Positions 12,780 through 13,461 of a stretch of DNA of 13,461 bases are shown here, piece after piece; positions within the stretch are counted from its first letter, which is position 1, and the number at the start of each line of letters is the position of its first letter. A program made the position numbers and the translations under genes. The DNA is from Candidatus Aminicenantota bacterium (GTDB taxonomy: Bacteria > Acidobacteriota > Aminicenantia > UBA2199): positions 1 to 13,461 of the forward strand of contig JAPKZM010000134.1 in assembly GCA_026393775.1 (NCBI GenBank), given 5' to 3'. A model generated the notes under the pieces. That model saw only the letters and a program-made list of their open reading frames with translations. It was not told the origin of the DNA and did not search any database.

Positions 12780-13461
12780 TCAAACCGCCGTGTAAAAAAT
12801 CTTTTCGCCTTGTATTACCGGTTTGATTTTCTTTTCCTTTTCCAAAACATCGAGGTACTGGCGCAGGTCGTTTTCGTCCTTGCCTGTCATGGCAACCAGA
12901 TCGGCAAGGGTCAGCGGCCTGCGGCGGATGGTGTTCAGCAGGCTGTTTTCCAGGTTGCGGCTGAAAGTCGGGATCTCGCTGCGGCGGCTGGTGCGCTTGA
13001 TGATCTCCACCGGCAGATCGGGCCAGCCGGCGCGGATCTTCTCCAGGGCAGCGAAGTCGGCCGATTCGATGTTGGGGTAGGCGGGAGGGCGGTCCAGGGT
13101 GTTCAATTGGACCTTGTCTGGCCGGATGCGCAGGATGGCTTCGCGCAGGGCGGCGATCTCCTTCTCCTGGTCGTTGACGCCCTTGACGATGAAAATTTCC
13201 AGCCAGATTTTCCCCGTGAATTCGTCGCGCAAGGCGGCCAGTCCGGCGATGATGCGCTCCAGATCCAATCCGGCATGGGGCTGGTTGATGCCGGCGAAGG
13301 CGGCCGGAGTGGCCGCATCGAGCGATGGCAGGATGACGTCTGCTTGCCGGACATCCCGGCGCACCTCTTCCAGGTACATCAGGGTGCCGTTGGTCAGCAC
13401 GGCCAGCGGCACGGGGCTGAGTTTTTTTATCTCCTTGATAAACCAGCCCAGGTCGGCATTG
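12780..13461 (-). CDS. Radical SAM protein, C-terminal part with a winged-helix-like end (runs off window)
   Basis: 227 codons are visible and the frame is open through the right edge; the GTG at 13412 is an internal Val, not a start. The visible part contains the later strands of a radical SAM barrel: VPLAVLTNGTL, ADVILPSLDAATPAAF, KIWLEIFIVKGVNDQEKEI and RIRPDKVQLNTLDRPPAYP, as in the COG0731/MoaA-like groups. The CxxxCxxC cluster motif should lie upstream of the window. The last 60 or so residues (LLNTIRRRPLTLADLVAMTG, then a predicted helix and KKIKPVIQGEKIFY) read as a winged helix-turn-helix. The function is unknown; AdoMet-dependent radical chemistry is assumed from the fold only. The gene converges on the sulfatase-family gene. 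Confidence 0.82.
   Translation of the reverse strand, partial: NADLGWFIKEIKKLSPVPLAVLTNGTLMYLEEVRRDVRQADVILPSLDAATPAAFAGINQPHAGLDLERIIAGLAALRDEFTGKIWLEIFIVKGVNDQEKEIAALREAILRIRPDKVQLNTLDRPPAYPNIESADFAALEKIRAGWPDLPVEIIKRTSRRSEIPTFSRNLENSLLNTIRRRPLTLADLVAMTGKDENDLRQYLDVLEKEKKIKPVIQGEKIFYTAV

Overview
The window reads as a chromosomal segment of an anaerobic, probably Gram-negative bacterium of moderately high GC. The clues are corrinoid methyl-transfer proteins, a DUF362 ferredoxin-like protein, a radical SAM enzyme, a candidate lipoprotein, HslVU, and an NtrC-type regulator with a sigma-54-like promoter. The mix would suit an uncultured Acidobacteriota/Aminicenantes-like or deltaproteobacterial lineage. 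That placement is inference from gene content, not from a marker gene.

Layout. (A) 1-2617, minus strand: an AlgB-like sigma-54 activator/response regulator, then a KinB-like membrane sensor kinase that runs off the left edge. The 159-bp gap between them holds a -24/-12 type promoter (1113-1127) and a perfect 14-bp palindrome (1132-1145), which suggests that the regulator drives its own kinase. (B) 2618-2819: a compact divergent promoter region with a near-consensus sigma-70 promoter on each strand and an inverted repeat centred between the two -35 boxes. (C) 2820-6365, plus strand: a tight four-gene corrinoid methyltransfer operon made of an MttB-superfamily methyltransferase, a MetH-activation-domain protein, a corrinoid carrier and a homocysteine S-methyltransferase. 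The MttB gene is broken near 2985-3010 by a frameshift, probably with loss of about 70 codons. (D) 6366-10516, minus strand: an apparent operon hslV-hslU-FN3 lipoprotein-DUF362/2x[4Fe-4S] protein, which meets operon C with abutting stop codons. (E) 10517-10719: a divergent intergenic region with a promoter each way and a hexamer-based inverted repeat between them. (F) 10720-12723, plus strand: a five-helix membrane-anchored alkaline-phosphatase-superfamily (sulfatase/LtaS-like) enzyme. (G) 12724-12779: a short convergent spacer filled by a long hairpin resembling a dispersed intergenic palindrome. (H) 12780-13461, minus strand: the C-terminal part of a radical SAM protein ending in a likely winged-helix domain.

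How the genes may work together. The most interesting unit is operon C. It contains the homocysteine, cobalamin and reactivation parts of methionine synthase as separate proteins, but the folate-binding module is absent and an MttB-superfamily (quaternary/tertiary amine type) methyltransferase stands in its place. The simplest reading is a folate-independent route that takes a methyl group from a methylated amine to homocysteine through a corrinoid protein. Its first gene is damaged in this sequence. The AlgB/KinB-type pair transcribed divergently may respond to a related signal, but nothing in the sequence proves that.
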